A DNA stretch of 64,000 nucleotides from Bacillus weihaiensis (GCF_001889165.1 NZ_CP016020.1:372001-436000), one strand, 5' to 3'. Shown: positions 47,367-56,830, numbered from the stretch's first letter. Made by a program: numbers and translations. Notes: generated by a model from the letters alone, not told the origin.

Positions 47367-47674
47367 TGATGGGAAAGAGAATATATATAAGAGACTGCGA
47401 TTTTGTGGGAAGAAAAGGAGATAGGAAGAGTAGTTTTATAATAAATGCCTTTTTTAAAGAAGAGCTTTCATAAGCATCGTACTGATCTTAAGCAATATAT
47501 TAGTATCCTTTAAATACCTTAGTTATATTGAATTCTGCATAGGATCTTCTTCACCATGACAAAGGTGAGATAAATTCCGTTACATGATTTGTCCAAGCAC
47601 GACATATACTAAAAAAAGCCTAACAACTACCAACCAATACATAAATTTACCGCAGAGGAAATAGGAGGGTACTC

Positions 47675-49141
47675 ATGAAGCGAAAAATTTCAGCATGGTA
47701 TTTGACAGTAGCTTTAGCCTTAGGAGCAGGAGGCATGTACGTAGGGCAGGAGCTTTTGAGCCAATCGTCGACGGCAAAAGCAGACTCAGATGCAATCCCT
47801 ACGTTTGGAAATGTATTCAATGCAGGGGAACAGGCCTCTGAAATCGAGGGCTTTGATAAATTTAAACAAGCGCTTGAACTCATCGAAACGAAATATGTCG
47901 AAGAGGTGGATGAAGAAGAGTTACTAGAAGGGGCCATTCAAGGTATGCTTTCTACCCTTGATGATCCATACTCTGTTTATATGGATAAGGATACGGCAGC
48001 ACAGTTTTCTCAATCACTTGATTCTTCATTTGAAGGTATTGGAGCAGAGGTTGGGATGAATGACGGAAAGGTTACGATTGTGGCACCGTTCAAAGGGTCT
48101 CCAGCAGAGAAAGCAGGGCTCCAGCCTAATGACCAAATCGTTAGTATTGATGGTGAATCTGTGGAGGGACTAGATCTGCATGAAACCGTACTGAAAATTC
48201 GTGGGGAAAAAGGATCCAAAGTAAGTATTGGAGTCTTACGTCCTGCTTCCAAAGAAACATTAACCTTCAATGTAGTTCGAGATGAGATTCCACTTGAAAC
48301 AGTGTTCGGGGAAATGAAAGAGCAGCAAGGGAAGAAGGTAGGGTATATTCAAATCACCTCTTTCTCAGAAAACACGGCTAAGGATTTTAAAGAAACTTTA
48401 GGAAAGCTTGAAAAAGAACAAATGGAAGGGTTAGTTCTTGATGTTCGAGGAAATCCTGGTGGTTATCTCCAAAGTGTGGAAGAAATCTTGAAGGAATTTG
48501 TCACAAAGGATCAGCCATATATACAGATTGAAGAGCGCAATGGTGATAAAAAGCGGTACTTCTCAGACTTAAAGGAGAAGAAAGACTATCCAGTAACGGT
48601 ATTAATTGATAAAGGAAGTGCTTCTGCTTCAGAAATTTTGGCGGGTGCCTTAAAAGAAGCCAGTGGCTATGATCTTGTCGGAGTAACGTCATTTGGAAAA
48701 GGTACTGTTCAACAAGCAGTTCCGATGGGAGATGGCAGTAATATTAAGCTAACCCTTTATAAATGGTTAACTCCGGAAGGAAATTGGATTCATAAAAAAG
48801 GTGTAGAGCCTACAATTACTGTAGAACAGCCTCCACTATATCAAGCAAGTCCGATTCAATTAGAAAAAGACTTGGTTCGTGATATGAACAATGAACAAGT
48901 GAAAACAGCGCAAATTGCTTTAAAAGGACTAGGTTTTGAACCTTCTCGTGAAGATGGCTATTTTAGTCCTGAGACCGAAACAGCTGTAAAAGCATTTCAA
49001 CAAACGAATGACTTACCTGTAAATGGGAAAGTTGATCAAGAAACAGCTAAAATGCTTAATGAAAAATTACAAGAGCTACGTGGTAAAGAAGAAAATGATA
49101 TGCAATTAAAAATGGCGATGAAAACGTTATTTGAAAAATAG
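47675..49141 (+). CDS. ctpB: Carboxy-terminal processing protease CtpB (S41)
   Basis: 488 residues. Signal/membrane anchor at 1-20, PDZ domain (about 100-185, DSSFEGIGAEVGMNDGKVTI), S41 domain with catalytic Ser317 in KGSASASEILAGAL and Lys342 in FGKGTVQQ, and a C-terminal PG_binding_1 domain (about 410-475). CtpB cleaves the SpoIVFA checkpoint in sporulation of B. subtilis. GGAGG precedes ATG. Confidence 0.92.
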   Translation: MKRKISAWYLTVALALGAGGMYVGQELLSQSSTAKADSDAIPTFGNVFNAGEQASEIEGFDKFKQALELIETKYVEEVDEEELLEGAIQGMLSTLDDPYSVYMDKDTAAQFSQSLDSSFEGIGAEVGMNDGKVTIVAPFKGSPAEKAGLQPNDQIVSIDGESVEGLDLHETVLKIRGEKGSKVSIGVLRPASKETLTFNVVRDEIPLETVFGEMKEQQGKKVGYIQITSFSENTAKDFKETLGKLEKEQMEGLVLDVRGNPGGYLQSVEEILKEFVTKDQPYIQIEERNGDKKRYFSDLKEKKDYPVTVLIDKGSASASEILAGALKEASGYDLVGVTSFGKGTVQQAVPMGDGSNIKLTLYKWLTPEGNWIHKKGVEPTITVEQPPLYQASPIQLEKDLVRDMNNEQVKTAQIALKGLGFEPSREDGYFSPETETAVKAFQQTNDLPVNGKVDQETAKMLNEKLQELRGKEENDMQLKMAMKTLFEK

Positions 49142-49197
49142 GTAACCTTTAGGCAGAAAATAAGTCCAGGTACTTGAGAATATGAATATGTAGCTTT

Positions 49198-49245
49198 TAA
49201 AGACTGTAGGTAGACTCATAACAGAGTTTGCCTACAGTCTTTTTA
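49198..49245 (+). terminator. Terminator of ctpB
   Basis: AAAGACTGTAGG and CCTACAGTCTTT with an inner GACTC/GAGTT stem, then TTTTA. Same arms as the terminator at 2143. Confidence 0.8.
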
Positions 49246-49370
49246 TAGGATGAAGTATTTTCCGACTTCTATCACTACTAGTACACGTTATTTTTTAAAA
49301 CAAAAGGACGTAAAAAACATACATTGAACGTACATCTATAGAAATCACATGAGAGGTAGGAGTTTAGCAT

Positions 49371-49718
49371 ATGAAGAAGACTAGTTATCAACGAGAGCTA
49401 GTTTATCAAGGGTTAGTGGATGAAATGAGTAGCGTTGTCTCTCAATTAAATGCTCAAGCAAGCTATAGTAAATATATTCGTTTGTTTTGTATGTACCTGG
49501 CTAATTACACAGCCAAGTCAACTATAGACGAGATTGATCAAAGCTGTGTGAAGGATTATTTTAAGTACTTAACAAAAAGCCATAAGCGGTTATCTATAAC
49601 GCTATCTGATATAAAAAAATCAATGCAAATGATTTCGGATGCATTACAAATTGATTTTGACCAGTCAATTAATGATTTTTCAATGACTAATAGTGATCTT
49701 TGGAATAACTTGAAATAA
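49371..49718 (+). CDS. swrA: Swarming motility protein SwrA
   Basis: 115 residues. The C-terminal half (YFKYLTKSHKRLSITLSDIK, MQMISDALQIDFDQ, DFSMTNSDLWNN) matches B. subtilis SwrA as I recall it, and it lies between ctpB and minJ as there. SwrA works with DegU-P to raise fla/che transcription. The frame is intact, unlike the frameshifted copy of laboratory B. subtilis. Confidence 0.87.
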   Translation: MKKTSYQRELVYQGLVDEMSSVVSQLNAQASYSKYIRLFCMYLANYTAKSTIDEIDQSCVKDYFKYLTKSHKRLSITLSDIKKSMQMISDALQIDFDQSINDFSMTNSDLWNNLK

Positions 49719-49857
49719 GCGTACTCAATTGTCTATAGAGATGGTAAAATATGAGTAACTAAAGAGCGTTTCATCGATACGTTACAAAAGGTAGCCTGCT
49801 TTTTGGACATGTTTGACTAAAGAGAAACGGCTAAAAACAATAAGGTGGGGTTCTGCT

Positions 49858-51045
49858 TTGATCGAAAATTGGTTACTTGAGCTACTATGGGCAGTTGGTC
49901 GCTTCTTCCTTCATCCGCTCTTTTATTTATTTTTTCTACTTACACTGACCTATGGCTATGTGCGAATAAAACGCGAACGAAAGTCGTTTCACATTCGGGT
50001 GGAGGATCTTTATCATGAGTTGAAATTTACGTATACAAAAGGGCTGCTTGCTGGTGTGGTTCTCTCCGTTCTACTGTTTGCCTTAGGTGTAAGCTTACCT
50101 TTTGGAACGATTGTCTTACTAGCGATCATTACGGCTATTATAGGTGCATCACTTCAGCTTCGCTGGTTTTCATCGGCTTATACAATAGGTCTTACTTTTC
50201 TCATTGTTTCATTACTACCCGTGTTAAATAAAGAATGGGTGAATGATTTTTTTGTGGGAATTTCAGATACAAGCTACATAGCTCTTAGCCTCTTAGCTGG
50301 ATTGTTACTTGTAACAGAAGGTGTGTTAATATTCCGTACATCTCATCAAAAAACATCACCGTCTATCATAAAAAGTACAAGAGGGCTTCCAATCGGCATT
50401 CATCAGGCAAATCGAACCTGGATGCTGCCGCTTCTGTTCCTTGTGCCAGGGGGAGAGTTAGTGTCTCCTGTCTCGTGGTGGCCTGTTCTCTCAATTGGTG
50501 GAGAGCCTTTTCTACTCCTGTTTATCCCATATTTCGTGGGGTTTCATCAACGAGTACAGGGATCGCTACCAGCTGAAAGCATGAAAACTACGGGCTTTCG
50601 AGTCATATGGCTAGGAGTGATCGCATTAGCGATCGCTGTAGGGAGTATATGGTTCACACCATTAGCCTTTGTTGCTATGTTTTTTGCCATTGTGGGTCGC
50701 GAATTTATCACAGTCCGTCAACGTATGAATGATGATTCTGCAGCATTTTATTTTTCAAAGCGTGATAAAGGCTTAATGATTCTAGGAATTCTTCCAGGGT
50801 CCCCTGCGGAAAAAATGGGACTGCAGGTGGGTGAAATGGTTATGAAAGTTAATGGATATGCGGTTAAAACCGAAGAAGAGCTTTATCAAGGCCTACAAAA
50901 AAATCGTGCATTCTGTAAACTTGAGATTGTTGATCATAACGGAGAAATTCGTTTTGCCCAATGTGCCCTTTACGATGGAGAACATCATGAGCTTGGTATT
51001 CTATTTGTGCAGGATGAGAAAAAGTGGGAGACGGAAGCGGTTTGA
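49858..51045 (+). CDS. minJ: MinJ, division-site topological protein
   Basis: 395 residues from TTG 49858 (AAGGTGG nine bases upstream; a longer TTG frame from 49813 is less likely). About eight membrane segments, then a cytosolic PDZ domain (MILGILPGSPAEKMGLQVGE). MinJ links DivIVA to MinD at poles and septa. Length agrees with B. subtilis (397). Confidence 0.9.
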   Translation: MIENWLLELLWAVGRFFLHPLFYLFFLLTLTYGYVRIKRERKSFHIRVEDLYHELKFTYTKGLLAGVVLSVLLFALGVSLPFGTIVLLAIITAIIGASLQLRWFSSAYTIGLTFLIVSLLPVLNKEWVNDFFVGISDTSYIALSLLAGLLLVTEGVLIFRTSHQKTSPSIIKSTRGLPIGIHQANRTWMLPLLFLVPGGELVSPVSWWPVLSIGGEPFLLLFIPYFVGFHQRVQGSLPAESMKTTGFRVIWLGVIALAIAVGSIWFTPLAFVAMFFAIVGREFITVRQRMNDDSAAFYFSKRDKGLMILGILPGSPAEKMGLQVGEMVMKVNGYAVKTEEELYQGLQKNRAFCKLEIVDHNGEIRFAQCALYDGEHHELGILFVQDEKKWETEAV

Positions 51046-51118
51046 ACTTGTAAATCTTCATACTCTTACGAAATGTGGTCATAATTATCCGGAAAAAAAC
51101 AATATAACTTTCAAAATT

Positions 51119-51145
51119 AGAGGGCCTTTTGGTCTCTTTTTTTTT
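51119..51145 (+). terminator. Terminator after minJ
   Basis: AGAGGGCC-TTTT-GGTCTCT with imperfect pairing, then a long T run. Confidence 0.6.
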
Positions 51146-51344
51146 ATAGGAGAGAGATAGTCTGCTAATAGATCAAGGTATTGAGCTTGAGAAACATACT
51201 TTCACTGTCATTATAAAAATCCGAGGCAGGGACATAAGTGTTTCAGTTAATGAGAAACCCGAACTATCAGGTGATTTTTCAATGAAAATCTCCTATATCG
51301 TTGGTTTTTTATTTTGTCGCTACATTTATTGATTGTTAATTGCA

Positions 51345-51515
51345 AGTGTAATGGAACGAAAGACACTTGACTCCGCGAGAGGTAGAGGAAAGGGTGAGAC
51401 CCCACAGGCGTAGCCGAGGAGGATAAAGCTTATTCCCTAGGAAAAAGCAGTTCATTTTTCCCCTGCGGAAAGCAAGTGGATGCAGCGTAATTGAACGTAC
51501 TTGTTCTTCCACCAC
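51345..51515. repeat. Bacillaceae-type dispersed intergenic repeat
   Basis: Contains the blocks GACTCCGCGAG, GGGTGAGACCCCACAGGCG, CCGAGGAGG and CCTGCGGAAAGCAAGTGG, in the order seen in repeats I know from many Bacillaceae genomes. It fills the minJ-map gap (51046-51644), where no gene is seen. A decayed relative lies near 9690-9790. Function unknown. Confidence 0.65.
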
Positions 51516-51605
51516 AACATATTAATAAGAACAACGTGTTATAGAGGACGCATTAATTGGAATTGTGGTTGTGAGGAAAAAAGTTACATTTATGCTAAAA
51601 TATAA

Positions 51606-52385
<780 letters not shown>

Positions 52386-52657
52386 ATATAGCATACACAA
52401 AAAGAAATTATTCTCTCAACCATTGATCACGTTCTGCCTTAGATTTTTGCCCGCGTTTTTTTCTTTTTTTCAGTTTTTTCTTCTTTTGGGGGGGAACTCT
52501 TTTATACGTCTTGAAAGCCTTGAGGCTCTAAGTATTCAATTTATGAATTAAAATAACAAAATTAGGAAGAGAGAAGGATAGAGTCTCAATGAGAGGTTTC
52601 AGACGAATACTATTCGATATTTTTTTCTAGGGGTTGATGTATGCCTATTAAAGATGG
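52386..52657. other. Gap between map and the sulfur cluster
   Basis: About 270 bases. Pyrimidine-rich and G-run stretches near 52450-52500 but no gene, no clear terminator hairpin recognised. Confidence 0.4.
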
Positions 52658-52686
52658 TTGACAATATACCTATTAGGGTATATTAT
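52658..52686 (+). promoter_or_regulatory. Promoter of cstR with CstR operator in the spacer
   Basis: TTGACA (52658-52663), 17 bases, TATTAT (52681-52686). The spacer holds ATACCTATTAGGGTAT (52666-52681). A repressor bound here would block RNA polymerase directly. Confidence 0.85.
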
Positions 52687-52759
52687 AAGTCCTGTAAGCT
52701 ACTTCAACACAAAACTTAAACGCATATATAGATATAAAAAAGATGAAGGGGATTGAGAG

Positions 52760-53020
52760 ATGGAATATAATGATGGAGTAAAAAATCGTCTGAAGCGGAT
52801 GGAAGGTCAGCTTCGAGGTATTTTAAACATGATGGAAGAGAATAAAGAGTGTAAAGATGTTATTACACAACTATCTGCAGTTCGTTCAGCGGTAGATCGT
52901 ACAGTTGGTGTCATTGTTAGCGAAAATTTAGTTGAATGTGTGCTAGAAGCTGAGAAAAACGGTGAAGATACAAACCAGCTTATTAAAGACTCTGTTAACT
53001 TATTAGTGAGGAGCAGATAA
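52760..53020 (+). CDS. cstR: CstR-type persulfide-sensing repressor (CsoR family, YrkD-like)
   Basis: 86 residues, all helical: NRLKRMEGQLRGILNMMEEN and the conserved Cys31 and Cys60 (ENKECKDV; SENLVEC). Copper-sensing CsoR has a His four residues before the second Cys; here that place is Asn56, so copper sensing is unlikely and the Cys pair fits CstR, which forms di- or trisulfide links with persulfides. AAGGGGA site upstream. Five operators around it define its likely regulon. Confidence 0.88.
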   Translation: MEYNDGVKNRLKRMEGQLRGILNMMEENKECKDVITQLSAVRSAVDRTVGVIVSENLVECVLEAEKNGEDTNQLIKDSVNLLVRSR

Positions 53021-53027
53021 AATTGTA

Positions 53028-53070
53028 TTGACTTCTCTTTTTTTGATTGATAATATACCTATAGGGGTAA
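53028..53070 (+). promoter_or_regulatory. Promoter and CstR operator before the first tusA
   Basis: TTGACT (53028-53033), 17 bases, TAATAT (53051-53056). Operator ATACCTATAGGGGTAA (53055-53070) overlaps the -10 box. Confidence 0.8.
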
Positions 53071-53105
53071 TGGTAAACGGAAAAAACTCGTGGAGGTTTT
53101 ATAGA

Positions 53106-53333
53106 ATGAACTCAAATAAACTACTAGATGCAAAAGGATTAGCTTGTCCAATGCCAATCGTAAAAACAAAGAAAGCAATGACTGACTTAGAACCAGGTCA
53201 AGTATTAGAAATTCATGCAACAGATAAAGGTGCAAAAAGCGATTTAACTGCTTGGGCAAAATCAGTTGGTCATGAGTTAATTAAACATGAAGTAGAAAAT
53301 GATGTTTTCAAGTTTTGGATCCAAAAAGGATAA
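53106..53333 (+). CDS. TusA-like sulfur carrier protein
   Basis: 75 residues from ATG 53106 (GGAGGT upstream; a longer frame from 53028 runs through the promoter). Cys14 in LDAKGLACPMPIVKTKKAM is the sulfur-carrying site; FKFWIQKG ends the fold. It should take a persulfide from a rhodanese and pass it on. Nearly the same sequence recurs at 54602 and 56474. Confidence 0.92.
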   Translation: MNSNKLLDAKGLACPMPIVKTKKAMTDLEPGQVLEIHATDKGAKSDLTAWAKSVGHELIKHEVENDVFKFWIQKG

Positions 53334-53351
53334 AAAATTTTATATAGAAAG

Positions 53352-53367
53352 ATACCTATGAGGGTAT
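53352..53367 (+). promoter_or_regulatory. CstR operator before the DsrE-like gene
   Basis: ATACCTATGAGGGTAT, 19 bases before the ATG. Confidence 0.75.
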
Positions 53368-53385
53368 ATTAATTAGGAGGTCATT

Positions 53386-53865
53386 ATGACGGAAACGAAA
53401 AAAACAACGATTGTATTATTTAGCGGGGATTACGACAAAGCGATTGCAGCATATATCATTGCAAACGGTGCAGCAGCTTATGATCATGAGGTAACGATAT
53501 TCCATACTTTCTGGGGATTAAACGCACTACGTAAGGATGAACATGTTGAACTGAAGAAAGGCTTTATGGAAAAAATGTTTGGAAAAATGATGCCAAGAGG
53601 CGCAGATAAAATGGGATTGTCAAAAATGAATTTTGCTGGAATGGGACCTAAAATGATTAAGAGTGTGATGAAAAAGCATAATGTCGTTTCTTTACCAGGT
53701 TTAATTGAAATGGCCCAAGAACAAGATGTTAAGCTTGTTGCATGTACCATGACAATGGATCTTTTAGGTCTACAAAAGGAAGAATTAATGGAAAATATTG
53801 ATTATGCGGGTGTTGCAGCATATCTAGCTGACGCTGAAGATGGAAATGTAAACTTATTCATCTAA
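53386..53865 (+). CDS. yrkE: DsrE/DsrF-like protein (YrkE type)
   Basis: 159 residues. TTIVLFSGDYDKAIAAYIIA and VTIFHTFWGLNALRK match the DsrE fold; a Met/Lys-rich loop follows (MEKMFGKMMPRGADKMGLSK). The likely reactive Cys120 lies in KLVACTMTMDLLG. Relatives relay sulfur between TusA-like carriers and rhodaneses. AGGAGG upstream; the rhodanese gene follows after 10 bases. Confidence 0.85.
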   Translation: MTETKKTTIVLFSGDYDKAIAAYIIANGAAAYDHEVTIFHTFWGLNALRKDEHVELKKGFMEKMFGKMMPRGADKMGLSKMNFAGMGPKMIKSVMKKHNVVSLPGLIEMAQEQDVKLVACTMTMDLLGLQKEELMENIDYAGVAAYLADAEDGNVNLFI

Positions 53866-53875
53866 GGAGATCACG

Positions 53876-54232
53876 ATGGACTATTTACCATATGGATTGT
53901 GGGCAATTCTTCTTTTTTTCATCATTCGTCGTATGTTTCCAGTTAAGGGAGTAAAGCATATTACAGTTGCTGAACTAAAAGAGAATCTTCATGATAAAAA
54001 CAAACAATATATTGATGTTCGGACATCGGCTGAATTCAAGGGCAGAAACATTAAAGGGTTTAAAAATATACCCTTACACCTATTATATGAAGCACATGGT
54101 CTTTTAAAGGAGAAAAAGGTTGTGCTGATTTGTCAAAGTGGCATGAGAAGTAATAAGGCAAGTAAGGTGTTGAAAAAGCAAGGATTTAAGAAGATTACAA
54201 ATGTTAAAGGCGGTATGAATGCTTGGAGCTAA
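53876..54232 (+). CDS. Membrane-anchored rhodanese
   Basis: 118 residues. One N-terminal membrane segment (YGLWAILLFFIIRRMF) and a rhodanese domain with active Cys86 in CQSGMRS. It should hold a persulfide at the membrane face. AAGGAGAT upstream. Confidence 0.9.
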   Translation: MDYLPYGLWAILLFFIIRRMFPVKGVKHITVAELKENLHDKNKQYIDVRTSAEFKGRNIKGFKNIPLHLLYEAHGLLKEKKVVLICQSGMRSNKASKVLKKQGFKKITNVKGGMNAWS

Positions 54233-54254
54233 AGACTTTAAGGAGGAATGAAGG

Positions 54255-54551
54255 ATGAAGGAAATGACAGCGAAAGAAGTAGAAAATCAATTAAATGAAG
54301 GTAAAGTATTTGATATTATTGATGTTCGGGAAACAGATGAAGTAGCAGAAGGAAAAATACCTGGTGCAATTAATATCCCTTTAGGTTTAGTTGAGTTTCG
54401 CATGCATGAGCTAGATAAATCGAAAGAATATCTTATGGTGTGTCGCTCAGGTGGAAGAAGTGGTCGTGCTTCACAATTTCTCGAAGGTCAAGGCTTTACC
54501 ATTATTAATATGACCGGCGGAATGCTTGCTTGGGAAGGCAAGGTCGAATAA
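54255..54551 (+). CDS. Single-domain rhodanese
   Basis: 98 residues, active loop Cys63 in CRSGGRSGR, preceded by DVRETDEVAEGKIPGAINIP. Cytosolic sulfurtransferase. AGGAGGA upstream, 22 bases after the previous stop. Confidence 0.92.
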   Translation: MKEMTAKEVENQLNEGKVFDIIDVRETDEVAEGKIPGAINIPLGLVEFRMHELDKSKEYLMVCRSGGRSGRASQFLEGQGFTIINMTGGMLAWEGKVE

Positions 54552-54568
54552 TTTTTTTAGAAAATTAA

Positions 54569-54584
54569 ATACCCGTAGAGGTAC
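54569..54584 (+). promoter_or_regulatory. CstR operator before yrkF
   Basis: ATACCCGTAGAGGTAC, the most divergent of the five copies. Confidence 0.6.
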
Positions 54585-54601
54585 TATTGGAGGTTAAAAG
54601 C

Positions 54602-55165
54602 ATGGAGAATATGAAAGCAAATGTAACATTAGACGCAAAAGGTTTAGCTTGTCCAATGCCGATTGTAAAAACAAAAAAAGCCATGACAAATGTGGAAGCA
54701 GGTCAAGTGTTAGAGATTCTAGCTACAGATAAAGGTTCATCAGCAGACTTAAAGGCTTGGGCAGAAAAAACAGGTCATCAATTTCTCGGAACAATTGAAG
54801 CGGGAGATGTGCTAAAGCATTATGTTAGAAAAGCTTCTGATGAGGAAACGGTTGAAAAGAAGCATCCACATGTGATTGATAATGCTGGGTTAGAATCTAA
54901 GCTAGGTGAAAACATTGTGGTACTTGATGTACGTGAATCAGCTGAATATGCGTTTCATCACATTCCTAATGCCATTTCTATGCCATTAGGTGAGTTAGAA
55001 GCTAGACTGGATGAGCTAAGCAAGGATTCAGAGATCTATGTGGTTTGCCGTACAGGGAGCAGAAGTGATTTAGCTGCACAAACACTAACGGAAAAAGGAT
55101 TTACGAAGGTTGTTAATGTTGTACCAGGGATGACGAGTTGGACTGGAGTAAAGGAGAGTTTATAG
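54602..55165 (+). CDS. yrkF: TusA-rhodanese fusion protein (YrkF type)
   Basis: 187 residues from ATG 54602 (GGAGG upstream; in-frame TTG 54587 lies at that site). TusA domain at 1-75 with Cys17 (DAKGLACPMP), rhodanese domain at 90-185 with Cys149 (CRTGSRSD). The fusion lets a persulfide pass within one chain. Similar to the first domains of S. aureus CstA. Confidence 0.92.
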   Translation: MENMKANVTLDAKGLACPMPIVKTKKAMTNVEAGQVLEILATDKGSSADLKAWAEKTGHQFLGTIEAGDVLKHYVRKASDEETVEKKHPHVIDNAGLESKLGENIVVLDVRESAEYAFHHIPNAISMPLGELEARLDELSKDSEIYVVCRTGSRSDLAAQTLTEKGFTKVVNVVPGMTSWTGVKESL

Positions 55166-55239
55166 GAGTTAGGGTTAGAGCTTGAACATTTTGAGTCTCT
55201 AACCTTTATGGATTCGTTTAAATTTTTTTACATTAAATT

Positions 55240-55255
55240 ATACCTGAGGGGGTAA
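55240..55255 (+). promoter_or_regulatory. CstR operator overlapping the yrkH ribosome site
   Basis: ATACCTGAGGGGGTAA. Its GAGGGGG half is also the Shine-Dalgarno of the next gene. Confidence 0.7.
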
Positions 55256-55261
55256 TTGTAC

Positions 55262-56389
55262 ATGACAGTTCAAGTAATGACAGCCAAAGAAGTGACGAAA
55301 AAGGTAATCAATAAAGAGAAATTATTTATTCTTGATGTACGTAATGAGGATGCTTTTCAGGATTGGAAGATCGAAGGAGAAAACGTTAAATATGTGAATG
55401 TTCCTTACTTTGATTTATTAGATGGTGTTGAAGAAATAATGGATCAGTTGCCGAAGAATGAGGAAATTTTAGTTGTTTGTGCAAAAGAAGGCTCTTCTAT
55501 TATGGTAGCAGAAATGCTTGCTGAGGAAGGGGTAGAGGTTTCCTATTTACAAGGTGGTATGAAGGCTTGGAGTGAATATTTAGAGCCAGTTAAGGTTGGT
55601 GATCTACAGGATGGCGGAGAAATCTATCAGTTCGTGCGTATCGGTAAAGGGTGTCTTTCTTATATGGTTGTATCAAACGGTGAAGCGGCCATTATTGACT
55701 CCACACGGATGACAGATGTTTATACTCAGTTCGCTGAGAATTTAGGAGTAAACATTACTCATGTGTTTGATACACACCTACACGCTGATCATATCTCAGG
55801 TGGTCGTGTAATCGCTGAAAGTACGGGTGCAACGTATTGGTTACCACCTAAGGATGCGACAGAGGTAACATTTGCATATCAACCACTAGATGGTGGTCAA
55901 GAAGTAACAATTGGGGATACAAAAATCACGATTCATGCCCTTTACTCACCTGGACATACAATTGGATCGACATCCTTTGTCGTGGATGAGAAGTTCTTGT
56001 TATCAGGTGATATTTTATTTATCGATTCAATTGGTCGTCCGGATTTAGCGGGTATGGCTGAGGATTGGGTTGGTGATTTACGTGAGAGCTTATACACTCG
56101 CTACCGTGAATTATCTGACGAATTAGTTGTTCTACCAGCTCACTTTATGATAATTGAAGAGTTAAACGAAGATGGAAGTGTAGCGGAAAAGCTAGGAACA
56201 TTATTTGCAAAAAACCACGGGTTAACTATTGAAAATGAAGCAGAATTTAGAAGGTTAGTAACAGAAAATTTACCGGCTCAACCGAATGCATACCAAGAAA
56301 TTCGCAAAACAAACATGGGGCAACTTACACCGGATGAAGAAACACAACGTGAAATGGAAATCGGACCAAATCGCTGTGCAGTGAGATAA
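55262..56389 (+). CDS. yrkH: Rhodanese-persulfide dioxygenase fusion (YrkH type)
   Basis: 375 residues from ATG 55262. N-terminal rhodanese (1-105) with Cys73 in VVCAKEGSS, then a metallo-beta-lactamase/ETHE1-like domain: H172-L-H174-A-D176-H177, [26 protein letters not shown] and PAHF. The iron site should oxidise persulfide to sulfite. Domain order is rhodanese first, opposite to S. aureus CstB. Fusion partners in one chain suggest substrate channelling. Confidence 0.9.
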   Translation: MTVQVMTAKEVTKKVINKEKLFILDVRNEDAFQDWKIEGENVKYVNVPYFDLLDGVEEIMDQLPKNEEILVVCAKEGSSIMVAEMLAEEGVEVSYLQGGMKAWSEYLEPVKVGDLQDGGEIYQFVRIGKGCLSYMVVSNGEAAIIDSTRMTDVYTQFAENLGVNITHVFDTHLHADHISGGRVIAESTGATYWLPPKDATEVTFAYQPLDGGQEVTIGDTKITIHALYSPGHTIGSTSFVVDEKFLLSGDILFIDSIGRPDLAGMAEDWVGDLRESLYTRYRELSDELVVLPAHFMIIEELNEDGSVAEKLGTLFAKNHGLTIENEAEFRRLVTENLPAQPNAYQEIRKTNMGQLTPDEETQREMEIGPNRCAVR

Positions 56390-56473
56390 AAGGTCTATCT
56401 TCTGAGGTCAATGGTACCTAGCTTATCTCTCTATAAGTACAAATGATTATCAATAAAAAGGAGTGTTCTATTC

Positions 56474-56701
56474 ATGGATGTTAATAAAGTAGTAGACGCA
56501 AAAGGATTAGCATGCCCAATGCCTATTGTACGGACAAAAAAAGCAATGACAGATTTACACTCAGGAGAGATTCTAGAAATCCACGCAACCGATAAAGGAG
56601 CAAAAAGTGATCTAACAGCATGGACAAGATCAGGTGGCCATGAACTCCTAAAGACAGAAGAAGACAACGACGTATTCAAATTCTGGATTAAAAAAGCCTG
56701 A
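56474..56701 (+). CDS. yrkI: TusA-like sulfur carrier protein (YrkI type)
   Basis: 75 residues, Cys14 in VDAKGLACPMPIVRTKKAM. Very close to the copy at 53106, so probably a recent duplication. AAAGGAGTG upstream. No CstR-type operator is seen in the 84 bases before it. Confidence 0.92.
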   Translation: MDVNKVVDAKGLACPMPIVRTKKAMTDLHSGEILEIHATDKGAKSDLTAWTRSGGHELLKTEEDNDVFKFWIKKA

Positions 56702-56787
56702 TCACGCATCTACTCAAAAAGATAAAATTTAGTCTGCACCACTTTAACGTGGTGGGGGTCAGGCACCAAAGTTCTTTATCGCTTTAC

Positions 56788-56813
56788 TTGAGTGGGGGCC
56801 TGGCCCCATTCAA
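56788..56813 (+). other. GC-rich hairpin before tauE
   Basis: TTGAGTGGGG-GCCTGG-CCCCATTCAA, ahead of the AAGGAGG site. A GTCAGGCACC motif lies at 56758-56767. Confidence 0.55.
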
Positions 56814-56830
56814 GATAAGGAGGAATCCAA

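Noticed and set aside
47270-47473. 67-codon ORF after the M23 peptidase
   Set aside because: It begins inside the peptidase gene and runs through its terminator.
49371-49718. Phage integrase fragment
   Set aside because: The SAM-like fold is shared, but sequence, length and locus fit SwrA; no catalytic domain is expected.
50852-51160. 102-codon ORF overlapping minJ
   Set aside because: Out-of-frame shadow of the minJ 3' end running through a terminator.
52760-53020. Copper-sensing CsoR
   Set aside because: The His ligand is replaced by Asn56 and no copper exporter or chaperone is adjacent; sulfur genes surround it.
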